Shown: positions 9,221 through 17,987, counted from the first letter of the stretch. The stretch: 64,000 nucleotides of DNA from Alphaproteobacteria bacterium (GCA_016124385.1 WGNU01000005.1:124001-188000); one strand, 5' to 3'. Numbers and translations: made by a program. The notes: a model not told the origin generated them from the sequence alone.

Positions 9221-10287
9221 TGACACTTGCGGCCGCGCTGCTGCGCCTCCTCCCGGCGGAGGCCGCCCATCGCGCGACGATTGCGGCGCTGAAGACGGGC
9301 CTGGCGCCCCGCGCCGCGCCGCCGACCTCGCCCCGCCTCGCCGCGCGCGTGCTGGGGATGGATTTCCCCCATCCGATCGGCCTTGCCGCCGGGTTCGACA
9401 AGAACGCGGATGTGCCGGACGCGATGCTGGGGCTCGGCTTTGCCTTCGTCGAAATCGGTACGGTGACGCCGCGCCCCCAGGGCGGCAATCCCAAGCCGCG
9501 CATTTTCCGGCTGCCAGCGGATCGTGCTGTCATCAACCGCCTCGGCTTCAACAACGAGGGGATGGAGAGGGTCCGTGCGCGGCTGGTGGCGCGGCAGGGC
9601 CGGCCCGGCATCGTCGGCGTCAATATCGGCGCGAACAAGGAGACGGTCGATCGCGCCGCCGACTACGTGGCGGCGTTCCGCGCGCTTGGCGCGCTCGGCT
9701 CCTACGTGACAATCAACGTCTCATCGCCCAACACGCCCGGCCTGCGCGGCCTTCAGGACAAGGACGCCCTCACCGAACTCCTCGGCCGCCTCAACGAGGA
9801 GCGGAACGCCTGCGGCGCGACGCAGCCGCTGCTCTTGAAGATCGCGCCCGATCTCGACGCGGAGGCGCTTGCCGCGATCGCCGAGATCGCGCTGGCGGGC
9901 GCGGTCGACGGCCTCATCGTCTCCAACACGACGATCGAGCGGCCGCAGGATCTGAAATCGCCCGCGCGAACCGAAACGGGCGGTCTTTCGGGCAGGCCGC
10001 TTTTCGCGCTGTCGACGCGCCGCCTGGCCGAGATCTATCGCTTGACCGCCGGCCGTGTGAAGTTGATTGGCGTTGGCGGCGTGGCCAGCGGCGCGGACGC
10101 CTACCAGAAAATCCGCGCCGGCGCCTCGCTCGTCCAGCTCTATACGGCCATGACCTATGAGGGGCCGGGCCTCGCCGCCCGGATCGCGCGGGAACTGGAC
10201 GCGCTCTTGGCGGCCGACGGCATCGAAAAAATCTCTGACGCCGTCGGCCGCGACGCGGCGACAATTGCCGCGCGCGGCCGTGGCTAG
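9217..10287 (+). CDS. pyrD: Dihydroorotate dehydrogenase (quinone), class 2
   Basis: This enzyme of about 356 residues oxidises dihydroorotate to orotate in pyrimidine biosynthesis, passing electrons through FMN to membrane quinone. Family signatures include GLAAGFDKNA, GTVTPRPQGGNPKPRIFRL, NRLGFNN, the NVSSPNTPGLR loop (a Ser base is characteristic of class 2) and the C-terminal IGVGGVASGADAYQKIRAGAS phosphate-binding region. The N-terminal helices (residues 1-40) fit the membrane-association domain. The start ATG at 9217 overlaps the DUF952 stop; an ATG directly after it (9220) is an alternative. It is convergent with the YeeE/YedE gene 6 bp away. Confidence 0.97.
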   Translation: MMTLAAALLRLLPAEAAHRATIAALKTGLAPRAAPPTSPRLAARVLGMDFPHPIGLAAGFDKNADVPDAMLGLGFAFVEIGTVTPRPQGGNPKPRIFRLPADRAVINRLGFNNEGMERVRARLVARQGRPGIVGVNIGANKETVDRAADYVAAFRALGALGSYVTINVSSPNTPGLRGLQDKDALTELLGRLNEERNACGATQPLLLKIAPDLDAEALAAIAEIALAGAVDGLIVSNTTIERPQDLKSPARTETGGLSGRPLFALSTRRLAEIYRLTAGRVKLIGVGGVASGADAYQKIRAGASLVQLYTAMTYEGPGLAARIARELDALLAADGIEKISDAVGRDAATIAARGRG

Positions 10288-10293
10288 AGGGTG

Positions 10294-10869
10294 TCAGGCG
10301 GCGGCGGGAACGCCGCTGCGGCTGAGTTCGCGGGCCCAAGCCTCGCGCTGTTCGAGCGCGAAGAGGACGACCGCGACCACCGCCGCAAGGCCGACGGCCA
10401 GAACCGGAAATGCGACGCCGGAAACATCGGCGAAGGTGATCTTGCCGGGTCCCTCGGCGAGCAGCACCGGCTCGATCGCGGGCCGCGCGATCGAATAAAC
10501 GAAGGCGCCGGCAAGTCCGCCCGCGAGGGTGAAGAGCGCGTCGCGATAGCCCGCCCCCGCCTGCGCGAGCACGGTGCCAGGGCACGCGCCCGCGAGCGCG
10601 ATGCCGACGCCCAGAAGCCCGCCGCCGATCACGTCGGCCGCGTAGAATGTGGCCTTGGGGTGGAGTGTCACGATCTCGAAACCGGTGAGCGCCGCGAGCG
10701 CGAGCGAGCCCGTCGCGATAGCGGTCAGGAACACTTTCAGCATGATGAAGTTGGAGAGCTGCATCTGGCCGACGATGACGCCGGGCTCGAAGACGCGGCC
10801 TTTTTCGAGAGCGAAGCCGAAGACGATGCCCATCAGGACACCGGTCAGGATGGCGAGTTCAACGGACAT
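10294..10869 (-). CDS. YeeE/YedE-family membrane protein, second half-transporter
   Basis: This 191-residue membrane protein has about five hydrophobic helices. The signature LGVGIALAGACPGTVLAQAGAG carries the conserved Cys of the YeeE/YedE sulfur-transport family, in which thiosulfate or other sulfur species are relayed by cysteines through the membrane. The E. coli-type protein is one long chain; here, as in the PmpA/PmpB pairs of other proteobacteria, it is split into two adjacent genes. The start ATG at 10869 is 22 bp after the partner gene. Both are probably controlled by the divergent ArsR-type sulfur sensor. The transported species is inferred. Confidence 0.85.
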   Translation of the reverse strand: MSVELAILTGVLMGIVFGFALEKGRVFEPGVIVGQMQLSNFIMLKVFLTAIATGSLALAALTGFEIVTLHPKATFYAADVIGGGLLGVGIALAGACPGTVLAQAGAGYRDALFTLAGGLAGAFVYSIARPAIEPVLLAEGPGKITFADVSGVAFPVLAVGLAAVVAVVLFALEQREAWARELSRSGVPAAA

Positions 10870-10891
10870 GGGAATGATCCTTCGAAGGGGC

Positions 10892-11413
10892 CTAGATGCG
10901 GCGCAGGAAGAGATTGGCGGTGAGGATGCCCCCGCCGAACATGGCGGCAACGGCAATGGTCGAGGAAACGGCGAGCTGCGCGACGCCCGACAATCCGTGT
11001 CCGGACGTACAGCCATCCGCGAGGCGTGCGCCCAGGAGCATGATGAACCCGCCCGCGAAGGCGAGCGCGAAGCGCGCCGCCGGCGAGGACGTGCCCAAGG
11101 CCTTTTCCCAGATCGGGGAAATGGCCTTGCGCCCGGTGCCGGCGAGGCGCACCGACAGGAACGCACCCAGTGCGATCCCGATGACGAGCGCGAGCTGCCA
11201 CATGTTCTTGGCCGTATAGGCGACGTGTTTGGCGATATAGTCATTTTCGGCAAGGCTTGGCAGGAAGGACTGGCCGAGCGCGCCCGAGACGGTCACATAG
11301 GCGGACGACGTGCCGAGCGCCGTGTCGATGAGAATGAAAGCGGGCACTTGCAGGAGCCCGATCACGACGCCCGCGGCATAGGGCGACCAGGCTTTGGCGG
11401 TAAGGATGGACAT
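10892..11413 (-). CDS. YeeE/YedE-family membrane protein, first half-transporter
   Basis: This protein of about 173 residues has four or five hydrophobic helices and the ARLADGCTSGHGLSG motif with the conserved Cys of YeeE/YedE proteins. It is the companion of the following 191-residue half, so the pair would form one sulfur-compound channel in the inner membrane. The start ATG at 11413 has a GGAG ribosome site; an upstream in-frame start at 11476 would fall inside the 20-bp palindrome and is rejected. The gene is divergent from a SqrR/BigR-like regulator, the same arrangement known for the persulfide-responsive pmpAB genes. The direction of transport is not readable. Confidence 0.85.
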   Translation of the reverse strand: MSILTAKAWSPYAAGVVIGLLQVPAFILIDTALGTSSAYVTVSGALGQSFLPSLAENDYIAKHVAYTAKNMWQLALVIGIALGAFLSVRLAGTGRKAISPIWEKALGTSSPAARFALAFAGGFIMLLGARLADGCTSGHGLSGVAQLAVSSTIAVAAMFGGGILTANLFLRRI

Positions 11414-11466
11414 GAGGTTTCTCCCGTCGGGCGGCATTCTCGGACGCCGCTCTCGGAAGATAGTGT

Positions 11467-11486
11467 ACTTGCGCAATTGCGCAAGT
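11467..11486. promoter_or_regulatory. 20-bp perfect palindrome, candidate SqrR/BigR-type operator
   Basis: ACTTGCGCAATTGCGCAAGT is a perfect 20-bp dyad in the divergent promoter region between the YeeE/YedE genes and the ArsR-family regulator. A TATAAA hexamer (11487-11492) directly abuts it on the regulator side, so a bound repressor would block that promoter. Size, symmetry and position fit a winged-helix ArsR dimer site. Confidence 0.75.
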
Positions 11487-11503
11487 TATAAAATAAAGGT
11501 GTC

Positions 11504-11824
11504 ATGAACGTTCAAGATATGGAAGCGAGCGTCGGCGAGGCCGAAAGCTTGTTGAAGGCGCTCGGCAACCGCAACCGGCTGCTCATCGTGTGTCATCTGG
11601 TCGAGGGGCCGCGCTCAGTCGGCGATCTGGGGGCCGAGCTTGGCCTGAAGGACCCGGCCGTCTCGCAGCACCTCTCGGTGCTGCGGCGCGATCGCATCGT
11701 CGTCGGCCGCAAGGAAGGTCAGACGGTCTATTACGCGCTGGCGCCGGGCCCGGCGGAAAAGATCGTCCGCACGCTCCACGCGCATTTCTGCGGCGGGGCG
11801 GGAAAGCCCAAGCGCACGCGCTAG
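11504..11824 (+). CDS. ArsR-family persulfide-sensing repressor, SqrR/BigR type
   Basis: This 106-residue winged-helix repressor has the ArsR core (LLKALGNRNRLLIVCHLVEG, then DPAVSQHLSVLRRDRIV and EGQTVYYAL). It contains just two cysteines, C30 in the alpha-2 region and C96 in the C-terminal helix (HAHFC). Their 66-residue spacing equals that of the C41/C107 pair of SqrR and C42/C108 of BigR, which form a disulfide or polysulfide bridge when sulfane sulfur is present. It would repress the divergent YeeE/YedE pair and itself through the 20-bp palindrome just upstream. The stop overlaps the convergent thioesterase stop (CTAG). Confidence 0.88.
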   Translation: MNVQDMEASVGEAESLLKALGNRNRLLIVCHLVEGPRSVGDLGAELGLKDPAVSQHLSVLRRDRIVVGRKEGQTVYYALAPGPAEKIVRTLHAHFCGGAGKPKRTR

Positions 11825-12270
11825 CTTTCGGCCTCGTCGCTGGCGACGAGGAAGTGGCCGCGCAGCGCCGCGATCGGCTTTGTGTGCTCGTCCTGCCAGG
11901 CCTCGGCGTGCACGTTGACGACGCGCCGGCCCTGCTTGGTGATGACGGCGCGCCCGAACGTGTCGACCGGCCGGCCGGAGCGCAGATAATCGATATTGAT
12001 GTCGACAGGCTTGGGAAGGCTCGCGCCCCCGATCTCGAACGCCGTCTGGATGATCGCGGTGGTCTCCAGGAACGCGCCGATCACGCCGCCGTGGAGCGCC
12101 GGTAGCACCGGGTTGCCGATGAGATGCGGCGAGAAGGTGAGGATCGTCGTCAGCTCCGTGCCCTTGCGGTCCACCCGAATGCCAAGGAATCGGCAATAGG
12201 GGATGGCATCGACCAGCGCCTGGAGATCGACTTTGCGGCCTTCGGCGGCCGCCGCCTTCAGGATCTGCAT
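11821..12270 (-). CDS. PaaI-type hotdog thioesterase (pair 1, downstream member)
   Basis: This 149-residue single-hotdog protein has the PaaI/4HBT signature: FSPHLIGNPVLPALHGGVIGAFLE, with the HGG loop and a following acidic residue at the helix that hydrolyses acyl-CoA thioesters. The start ATG at 12270 overlaps the stop of the upstream homologue (TAATG), so the two proteins are made together and may form a mixed oligomer. The substrate is unknown. The surrounding acyl-CoA metabolism genes suggest a CoA ester. Convergent with the ArsR gene. Confidence 0.87.
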   Translation of the reverse strand: MQILKAAAAEGRKVDLQALVDAIPYCRFLGIRVDRKGTELTTILTFSPHLIGNPVLPALHGGVIGAFLETTAIIQTAFEIGGASLPKPVDINIDYLRSGRPVDTFGRAVITKQGRRVVNVHAEAWQDEHTKPIAALRGHFLVASDEAES

Positions 12271-12746
12271 TATTCGCCCTCCTTCGCGGGCAGATTGGCG
12301 CCGCGGAAGGATTTCGTGCCCAGCATGAAGGCTGCCGTGCACGTCGCGATCGGATCGTCCTTGTCGGTGTGATAGGCAAGGCCCCGCACGAAGGCGATGT
12401 TGCGCGACACGCGGTAGCAATCGGCGAAGGCGAGGATGTCTTGCTTGGGCGTCGCCGGCTTCATGTAGTCAATGCGCAGGTCGAGCGTCGCGATCGCGCC
12501 GACGAGTTTCGTCTTGACGCCGACCGCGATGCCGCACGTATTGTCGAGCAGCGAGGTGATGACGCCGCCGTGGATGACGCCGGTCTCTGGGTTGCCGATG
12601 AGTTTCTCGTCATAGGGCACGCGGCAGAGCGCCGTTCCCCCGCTCGCCTCCAGCAGAGTCATTTGGATGGCTCCGGCATGGGGAACGCCAGACAGCACGA
12701 AGCCGGGCCGGTGCGGGGGATGCTCGCGTGGAGGATTCTGACTCAT
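12270..12746 (-). CDS. PaaI-type hotdog thioesterase (pair 1, upstream member)
   Basis: This 158-residue homologue of the gene that follows has the motif YDEKLIGNPETGVIHGGVITSLLDNTCG, again the HGG loop with an Asp in the active helix, and an RIDYMKPA strand typical of the 4HBT hotdog fold. It is a likely cytosolic acyl-CoA thioesterase. Its stop codon is shared with the start of the downstream thioesterase. Divergent from a GST gene across about 135 bp, which contains no other recognisable gene. Confidence 0.87.
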   Translation of the reverse strand: MSQNPPREHPPHRPGFVLSGVPHAGAIQMTLLEASGGTALCRVPYDEKLIGNPETGVIHGGVITSLLDNTCGIAVGVKTKLVGAIATLDLRIDYMKPATPKQDILAFADCYRVSRNIAFVRGLAYHTDKDDPIATCTAAFMLGTKSFRGANLPAKEGE

Positions 12747-12881
12747 GGAAGGAATGGAAGCGGTCTAAGGATCGATGTCAACGCGAGGGGGAGGTCCGGG
12801 CGTCAAGGCAAAACCTTGTGAGCGGCGCTTGGGTCCCCGGCGCGCTAGGAAGGCGAACGCGCTTTCGAAGGAGAGATGACC

Positions 12882-13499
12882 ATGATCGACCTTTACACCT
12901 GGACGACGCCGAACGGCCGCAAGGTTTCCATCATGCTCGAGGAAACGGGGCTGCCCTATACGGCTCACCCCATCAATATCGGCAAGCAGGAACAATTCGC
13001 GCCCGAGTTTCTAAAGCTCAGCCCCAACAACAAGATCCCTGCTATCCTCGATCGCGACACGGGGATCTCGGTTTTTGAATCGGGTGCGATCCTCATCTAC
13101 CTCGCCGAGAAGACGGGAAAATTCCTCCCCGCCTCGGGCGCGGCGCGCGCCAAGACGCTGGAATGGCTGATGTGGCAGATGAGCGCCGTCGGCCCGATCA
13201 TCGGCCAGCTCGGTCATTTCATGAACGCGGCGGAGAAGGTCCCCTACGCCATCAAGCGCTTCGGCGATGAGAGCCTGCGGATCATGAAGGTCCTGGACGG
13301 CCAGCTGGCGAATAACGAATACATCGCCGGCGACTATTCGATTGCCGACATCGCGGCCTATCCCTGGCTCATTCTCTCCTACGCGGCCGTGAAGGGCACG
13401 GCAGGCGATGCGCTTGACGGCGCTGCCATCGAACGCTGGCTGAAAGCAGTGGGCGATCGCCCGGCGGTCGTGAAGGGTCTCGCCGTCCCCAAAGTGTGA
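12882..13499 (+). CDS. Glutathione S-transferase family protein, YfcG/YghU-like
   Basis: This protein of about 205 residues has an N-terminal thioredoxin fold beginning IDLYTWTTPNGRKVSIMLEE. The TPNG motif is typical of the nu-class YfcG/YghU proteins, which are glutathione-dependent disulfide reductases rather than classical transferases. The cis-Pro segment NNKIPAI and the glutathione-binding FESGAILIYLAEKTG follow, then a helical C-terminal domain with SIADIAAYPW. An AAGGAG ribosome site is better spaced for the ATG at 12882 than for the one at 12876. Monocistronic. Confidence 0.9.
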   Translation: MIDLYTWTTPNGRKVSIMLEETGLPYTAHPINIGKQEQFAPEFLKLSPNNKIPAILDRDTGISVFESGAILIYLAEKTGKFLPASGAARAKTLEWLMWQMSAVGPIIGQLGHFMNAAEKVPYAIKRFGDESLRIMKVLDGQLANNEYIAGDYSIADIAAYPWLILSYAAVKGTAGDALDGAAIERWLKAVGDRPAVVKGLAVPKV

Positions 13500-13525
13500 G
13501 GGGGCGGGGCGCCGCCGCCGCACTT

Positions 13526-13549
13526 GTCAAAAAAATTGACGTTCCGTCA
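13526..13549. promoter_or_regulatory. Overlapping TTGAC inverted repeats, candidate TetR operator/promoter
   Basis: GTCAA-N5-TTGAC (13526-13540) overlaps TGACG-N3-CGTCA (13537-13549). The TTGACG at 13536-13541 also makes a good -35 element for a -10-like TATTGT at 13558-13563, about 30 bp before the TetR-family gene. This places a dyad over the core promoter, which suggests autorepression. Confidence 0.5.
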
Positions 13550-13595
13550 CGAATCAGTATTGTCCGCGCCCTGATCGAGGCGGGAGAGCGGCGGC

Positions 13596-14228
13596 GTGAG
13601 TGTTGAGACCAAAGGCGAGTCCCCGATTGCGGCCCCGTGCGGCAAGCGCGAGCAGACCAAGCTCGCGAACCGCACGGCAATTTTGGAGGCGGCGCGCAGC
13701 GTCTTCGCCGAGCTCGGCTATGGCGCGACGACCGTACGCGACATCATCCGCGCGACCGACCTCGCATCGGGGACGTTCTACAACTACTTCAAATCGAAGG
13801 AAGAGGTCTTCCAGGCCATCCAGGACGAGACCGCCTTGCGTGTCCGCCCGCGCCTGCGCGCCGAGCGTATCCGCGCTCGTTCGATCGAGGACTTCATCTC
13901 CGGTACGTTCCGCACGTTCTTCGACTACGTGGCGACGGACCATGATTCCTTCCGTGCGATCCGCCGCAACACGGATTCGATCCGCGTACGGATGGATACG
14001 CCCGAGATCATCGCAGGCTTCGACGAACTGCGCGAGGATATCGTCAAGGCGATGAAGGCGGGGCTCCTCCCGCATATCGATGCGGATTTCCTCATGGCCT
14101 CCATGGTCGGCGTCGCCTTCGAGGTCGCCGAGATCATGATGAAGCGCGAGACGCCGGACCCCAAGGCCGCCGCGGAATTCGCGACGCGCCTGTTCCTGGG
14201 CGGCATCGGCGCGGTGAAAAAAGTCTAG
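13596..14228 (+). CDS. TetR/AcrR-family transcriptional regulator
   Basis: This regulator of about 210 residues has an N-terminal HTH: ILEAARSVFAELGYGATTVRDIIR, then LASGTFYNYFKSKEEVFQAI, the canonical TetR helix 3 / YFxSKEE sequence. The C-terminal ligand-binding domain is unlike any named subfamily that can be recognised here. The start is a GTG at 13596 with a GGGAGAG ribosome site. Inverted repeats overlap its promoter. The convergent neighbour is an amidohydrolase and the upstream gene a GST, so its targets cannot be deduced beyond itself. Confidence 0.9.
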   Translation: MSVETKGESPIAAPCGKREQTKLANRTAILEAARSVFAELGYGATTVRDIIRATDLASGTFYNYFKSKEEVFQAIQDETALRVRPRLRAERIRARSIEDFISGTFRTFFDYVATDHDSFRAIRRNTDSIRVRMDTPEIIAGFDELREDIVKAMKAGLLPHIDADFLMASMVGVAFEVAEIMMKRETPDPKAAAEFATRLFLGGIGAVKKV

Positions 14229-15968
14229 CTACTCCGCCGCCCGCGCCATCGGGGCTTCCCGGCGCCCGCGCACCAGCCGGCCGGGCAGAGCGCCGGTCGG
14301 CGCGCCGTCCCGATAGACGATCCGCCCACTGACGATCGTCGCCACATACCCGTCCGCCTTTTGGACCAGCCGCCGCCCGCCGGCCGGCAAATCGTTGACG
14401 ATGATCGGCCGGTGCAGCGTCAGCTTGTCGTGATCGATGATGTTGATGTCGGCCTTATAGCCGGGCGCGAGAACGCCGCGGTCGTAAAGGCCGACCGCCG
14501 CCGCCGTGTCGCGCGTCTGCGATTGGACGACGTAAGGGAGCGAGAGCTTCTCGCCGCGCGTGCGGTCGCGCGTCCAATAGGTCAGCATCGAGGTTGGGAA
14601 CGAGCTGTCGCAGATCATGCCGGCATGCGCGCCGCCGTCGCCGAGCCCAAGGATCGTGCTCGGGTGCATCATCATCGTGCGCGCGGGCTCGAGCGTGTCG
14701 TCCGAGTAGTTGAGGAACGGGAAGAAAATGAGCGCCTTGCCCTCGTCGGCAAGCATCCACTCATAGGCGAGCTCTTCCGGCCGCACGCCGCGCGCGGCCG
14801 CCTGGGCGCCGAGGCTCTGCGACGGCAGCGGTTCATAGTCCGGCGGATCGTTGAGCGGATACATCTTGGAGAAGTTCCTCAGCACCGCCTTGACGAACGG
14901 ATTGTCGGAGCGCGGCGCTTCGCCGAGCAGCGTCGCGCGCATCTCGGGCGTCTTGAGGATCGCCAGTTTTTCCGCAAACGGACGATCCGCGATCGCCTCG
15001 AACGAGGGGTGCGCCGAGAACGGATTGAGCGTCGCGCCCAGCCCCAGAAGCAGACCGACCGGCCGGCCGCACACTTGCGCTTTCACGGGCAGGCCCCGCG
15101 CGACGCACTGGTCCACCCAATTCAAAAGGAACTTCCAGGCGTCGGGCGCCCGGTCGCTTTGGAGGAGCGAGAAGGAAAGCGGCCGTCCCGATTCCTCGAC
15201 GATCCGCGCCAGCATCGCCGTTTCCTGTTCGGGGTCCGCGAAATCCGAGACGACCTGCAGTACGCCTTCGCCGGCTTGCCGCAGGCCGAGCGCAATGCCC
15301 AGAAGCTCGTTCTCGGCGGCGGTCAGCGTCGGCGTCGGCTGGCCGTCGCTGGTGCGATGGTTGAGCGTCCGCGAGGTGGAGAACCCGACGGCGCCCGCCC
15401 GCACGGCCTCGCGCGTCAGCGCCGCCATCTTGACGATGTCTTCCATCGTCGCGGGCTCGCGGTTCGCGCCGCGCTCGCCCATCACATAGACGCGGAGCGC
15501 CCCGTGCGGCATCTGCGCGGCGAAATCGATGTCGTGCCGCCGCCCTTCGACCGCATCGAGATAATCGGCGAAGCTCTCCCAGTTCCAGGGCAGCCCCTCG
15601 GTGAGGACGGGATTGGGGATGTCTTCGACGCCCTCCATCAGGCGGATCAACCGGTCGCGGTCTTCCGCGCGGCAGGGCGCGAAGCCGACGCCGCAATTGC
15701 CCATCACGGCGGTCGTCACGCCATGCCAGGCCGACGGCGTCAGCCGCTCGTCCCACGTGACTTGGCCATCATAGTGCGTGTGGATGTCGACGAAGCCCGG
15801 CGTCACCAGCTTGCCGCGCGCGTCGATTTCCTCAACGCCCCGACCCTCGACCTTGCCGACCGCCGCGATCCGCCCCTTCACCGTCGCGATATCGCCCTCG
15901 ATGAGGTCGCCGCCTTGTCCGTCGGCGATCGTGCCGCCACGGATCACGAGATCGAAGGGCTCGCTCAT
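14229..15968 (-). CDS. Amidohydrolase, N-acyl-D-amino-acid deacylase family
   Basis: This 579-residue metal-dependent hydrolase starts with the beta-sandwich strand [14 protein letters not shown]. The metal-binding [13 protein letters not shown] (HxH), the GNCGVGFAP loop with the metal-bridging Cys typical of D-aminoacylases, and the C-terminal [13 protein letters not shown] and [11 protein letters not shown] follow. Family enzymes remove the acyl group from N-acyl-D-amino acids, although many relatives act on other amides. The ATG at 15968 has a GGGAGG ribosome site 6 bases upstream and is preferred to 15974. It is divergent from the quinone oxidoreductase and convergent with the TetR gene. 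The true substrate is not readable. Confidence 0.88.
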   Translation of the reverse strand: MSEPFDLVIRGGTIADGQGGDLIEGDIATVKGRIAAVGKVEGRGVEEIDARGKLVTPGFVDIHTHYDGQVTWDERLTPSAWHGVTTAVMGNCGVGFAPCRAEDRDRLIRLMEGVEDIPNPVLTEGLPWNWESFADYLDAVEGRRHDIDFAAQMPHGALRVYVMGERGANREPATMEDIVKMAALTREAVRAGAVGFSTSRTLNHRTSDGQPTPTLTAAENELLGIALGLRQAGEGVLQVVSDFADPEQETAMLARIVEESGRPLSFSLLQSDRAPDAWKFLLNWVDQCVARGLPVKAQVCGRPVGLLLGLGATLNPFSAHPSFEAIADRPFAEKLAILKTPEMRATLLGEAPRSDNPFVKAVLRNFSKMYPLNDPPDYEPLPSQSLGAQAAARGVRPEELAYEWMLADEGKALIFFPFLNYSDDTLEPARTMMMHPSTILGLGDGGAHAGMICDSSFPTSMLTYWTRDRTRGEKLSLPYVVQSQTRDTAAAVGLYDRGVLAPGYKADINIIDHDKLTLHRPIIVNDLPAGGRRLVQKADGYVATIVSGRIVYRDGAPTGALPGRLVRGRREAPMARAAE

Positions 15969-16040
15969 GGTCATCCTCCCGCATCTTCTTTAGCGTGTTG
16001 GCTAAAGCGTACCACAATCGCCAAAAAGGAAACCCCCACC

Positions 16041-17021
16041 ATGAAGGCCATACTCTGCCGCGCGATTTCGGACGATATCGCCTCCGTGAAGCTAGAGGAT
16101 TTGGCGTTACCCCCGCTTGGCCCGGCGGACGTTCGCCTCAAAATGCGGGCGGCCAGCGTAAACTTTCCCGATCTCTTGATGATCCAGGGAAAATACCAGT
16201 TGAAGCCGCCGCTCCCCTTCACGCCGGGCAAGGAAGGCTGCGGCGAGGTGGTGGAGAAGGGCGCTGCCGTCTCGAATGTGGACATCGGCGATCGCGTCGT
16301 CGCGGGCATGCGCTACGGCGCCTATGCGGAGGAGGTGGTGGTGCCCGCCGCGACCGTGCGCAAGGCGCCGGCCGCACTCAACGATGCGGAGGTCGCGAGC
16401 TATGGCGCCGCGTATTTGACGGCCTGGGTCGGCCTTGTCTGCCGGGGGCTGCTGCAGAAGGGCGAGACGCTGCTCGTCCACGGCGCCTCGGGCGGTGTGG
16501 GCCTCGCGGCGGTCGATCTCGGCAAGCAATTGGGCGCGACGGTGATCGCCACCGCCTCGACGCCGCAGAAGCGCGCGTTCCTCAAAGACTATGGCGCCGA
16601 TCACGTGCTGGAGCCGGCGGGCTTTCGCGAACCCGTGAAAGAGTTGACGGGCGGCCGCGGCGCGAACGTGGTCTATGATCCCGTCGGCGGCGATGTCTTC
16701 GATGAGAGCGTGCGCTGCATCGCGTTCGACGGGCGCCTGGTCGTCATCGGCTTCGCGGGCGGGAGGATCCCGACGATCAGCGTCAACATGCCTCTCATCA
16801 AGGGCTTCAGCGTCGTCGGCGCGCGCGCCGGCGAATACGGCCGTCAGTTCCCCGAGCGCGGCAAGGCGAACATCGCGGCCATCGATACGCTGGCGGCGGA
16901 GGGCAAGCTCCGCCCGCACATTCACGCCCGCTTTCCTTTGAGCGAGGCCGTCGCCGCGATGCAGACGCTCGCGCGCCGCGAGGTCATCGGCAAAACGGTG
17001 ATTGAGATGGGCGGCGGCTAA
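16041..17021 (+). CDS. Zinc-independent NADPH:quinone oxidoreductase (MDR family)
   Basis: This 326-residue medium-chain dehydrogenase/reductase lacks the zinc-binding cysteines of alcohol dehydrogenases. It shows PFTPGKEGCGEVVEKG, the nucleotide-binding VHGASGGVGLAAVDLGKQLGA and ATASTPQKRAF, the QOR/zeta-crystallin pattern. Such enzymes reduce quinones, enones or acyl-CoA-like enoyls with NADPH. The start ATG at 16041 has an AAAAAGGA ribosome site. It is convergent with the dienoyl-CoA-reductase-like SDR, the two stops overlapping by 3 bp. Confidence 0.9.
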   Translation: MKAILCRAISDDIASVKLEDLALPPLGPADVRLKMRAASVNFPDLLMIQGKYQLKPPLPFTPGKEGCGEVVEKGAAVSNVDIGDRVVAGMRYGAYAEEVVVPAATVRKAPAALNDAEVASYGAAYLTAWVGLVCRGLLQKGETLLVHGASGGVGLAAVDLGKQLGATVIATASTPQKRAFLKDYGADHVLEPAGFREPVKELTGGRGANVVYDPVGGDVFDESVRCIAFDGRLVVIGFAGGRIPTISVNMPLIKGFSVVGARAGEYGRQFPERGKANIAAIDTLAAEGKLRPHIHARFPLSEAVAAMQTLARREVIGKTVIEMGGG

Positions 17022-17923
17022 ACCGTCCGCTTTGCCTTGTCCTTCTCGTTCGCGCCCTTGATCATCTCGCGGATCGAATCCCAATCCGCGTCCGTGAGCT
17101 TGGCGAGCTGCGAGAAATTGCCCCCGCCCGCGAGGAACCCCGCGCCGTCGATCGCGATCGTCTCGCCCGAGAGATAATCGACGCCGTCCGCCATCAGGAA
17201 GACGGCGAGGTTGCGCAGCTCCTGCATCTCGCCGACGCGCCCCATCGGGTTGGTCTGGGAGGAGGCATCCTCCGTGCTGCCCATTTCCTTCGAGCGCATC
17301 GAGCCGGGGTTGAGCCGCTCCCACGCGCCCTTGGTGGGAAAGGGCCCGGGCGCGATCGCGTTAAGGCGAATGCCATAGGGCGCCCATTCGACCGCCAGTG
17401 ATTTCGTCATCACGTTGAGCCCGGCCTTCGACATCGCGGACGGCACGGTGAACGGCCCGCCGTTCCACACCCAGGTCGTCAGGATCGAGATCACGTTCGC
17501 CTTCTGCTTCGCCTCGATCCAGCGCTTGCCGCACGCGAGTGTCATGAAGAACGAGCCGCGAAACACGATATCGCTGATCGCCATGAAGCCGCGCGGCGAG
17601 AGATCCTTTGTGCGGCTGATGAAATTTCCCGCCGCGTTGTTGACGAGCCCGTCGAGCGGCCCCTCGTTGAAGATCCGCTGCACGGTGTCTTCCACCGCTT
17701 CCGGCACGCGGATGTCGCAGATGAGGGGCGTTACCTTCACGCCGCGCGTCTTGGAGATTTCCTGCGCGGTCTCCTCCAGCACGGGGCCGCGCCGTCCGCA
17801 GATATAGATCTCCGCGCCCAGCATCGCGTATTCGTCGGCCATCTCCTTGCCAAGGCCGGTGCCGCCGCCGGTGACGAGAATGCGCTTTCCCTTGAGCAGG
17901 TCGCTGCGGAACATCGATGGCAT
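17018..17923 (-). CDS. SDR-family protein resembling 2,4-dienoyl-CoA reductase
   Basis: This 301-residue short-chain dehydrogenase has the NADPH motif TGGGTGLGKEMA and NNAAGNFIS. An IVFRGSFFMTLACGKRWI segment and PSAMSKAG (S162, K166) followed by APGPFPTKGAWERL closely resemble mitochondrial DECR1. DECR reduces 2,4-dienoyl-CoA during oxidation of unsaturated fatty acids. The position equivalent to DECR1 Y199 (11 residues before the Ser) is Trp (W151), an unusual substitution of a key active-site residue. A GGAGG ribosome site precedes the ATG. It could instead be another acyl-CoA or ketone reductase of the same subfamily. Confidence 0.82.
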   Translation of the reverse strand: MPSMFRSDLLKGKRILVTGGGTGLGKEMADEYAMLGAEIYICGRRGPVLEETAQEISKTRGVKVTPLICDIRVPEAVEDTVQRIFNEGPLDGLVNNAAGNFISRTKDLSPRGFMAISDIVFRGSFFMTLACGKRWIEAKQKANVISILTTWVWNGGPFTVPSAMSKAGLNVMTKSLAVEWAPYGIRLNAIAPGPFPTKGAWERLNPGSMRSKEMGSTEDASSQTNPMGRVGEMQELRNLAVFLMADGVDYLSGETIAIDGAGFLAGGGNFSQLAKLTDADWDSIREMIKGANEKDKAKRTV

Positions 17924-17987
17924 GTGGGCCTCCCTGGCGTTGTTGCGCTCAAGTTAGAGCGCCCGCCGCGCGCTGGCCAGCATGCCG

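Noticed and set aside
14361-16040. Plus-strand extension of the quinone oxidoreductase frame by 560 codons
   Set aside because: It runs antisense through the amidohydrolase. The real start at 16041 has a ribosome site and begins the MDR fold.
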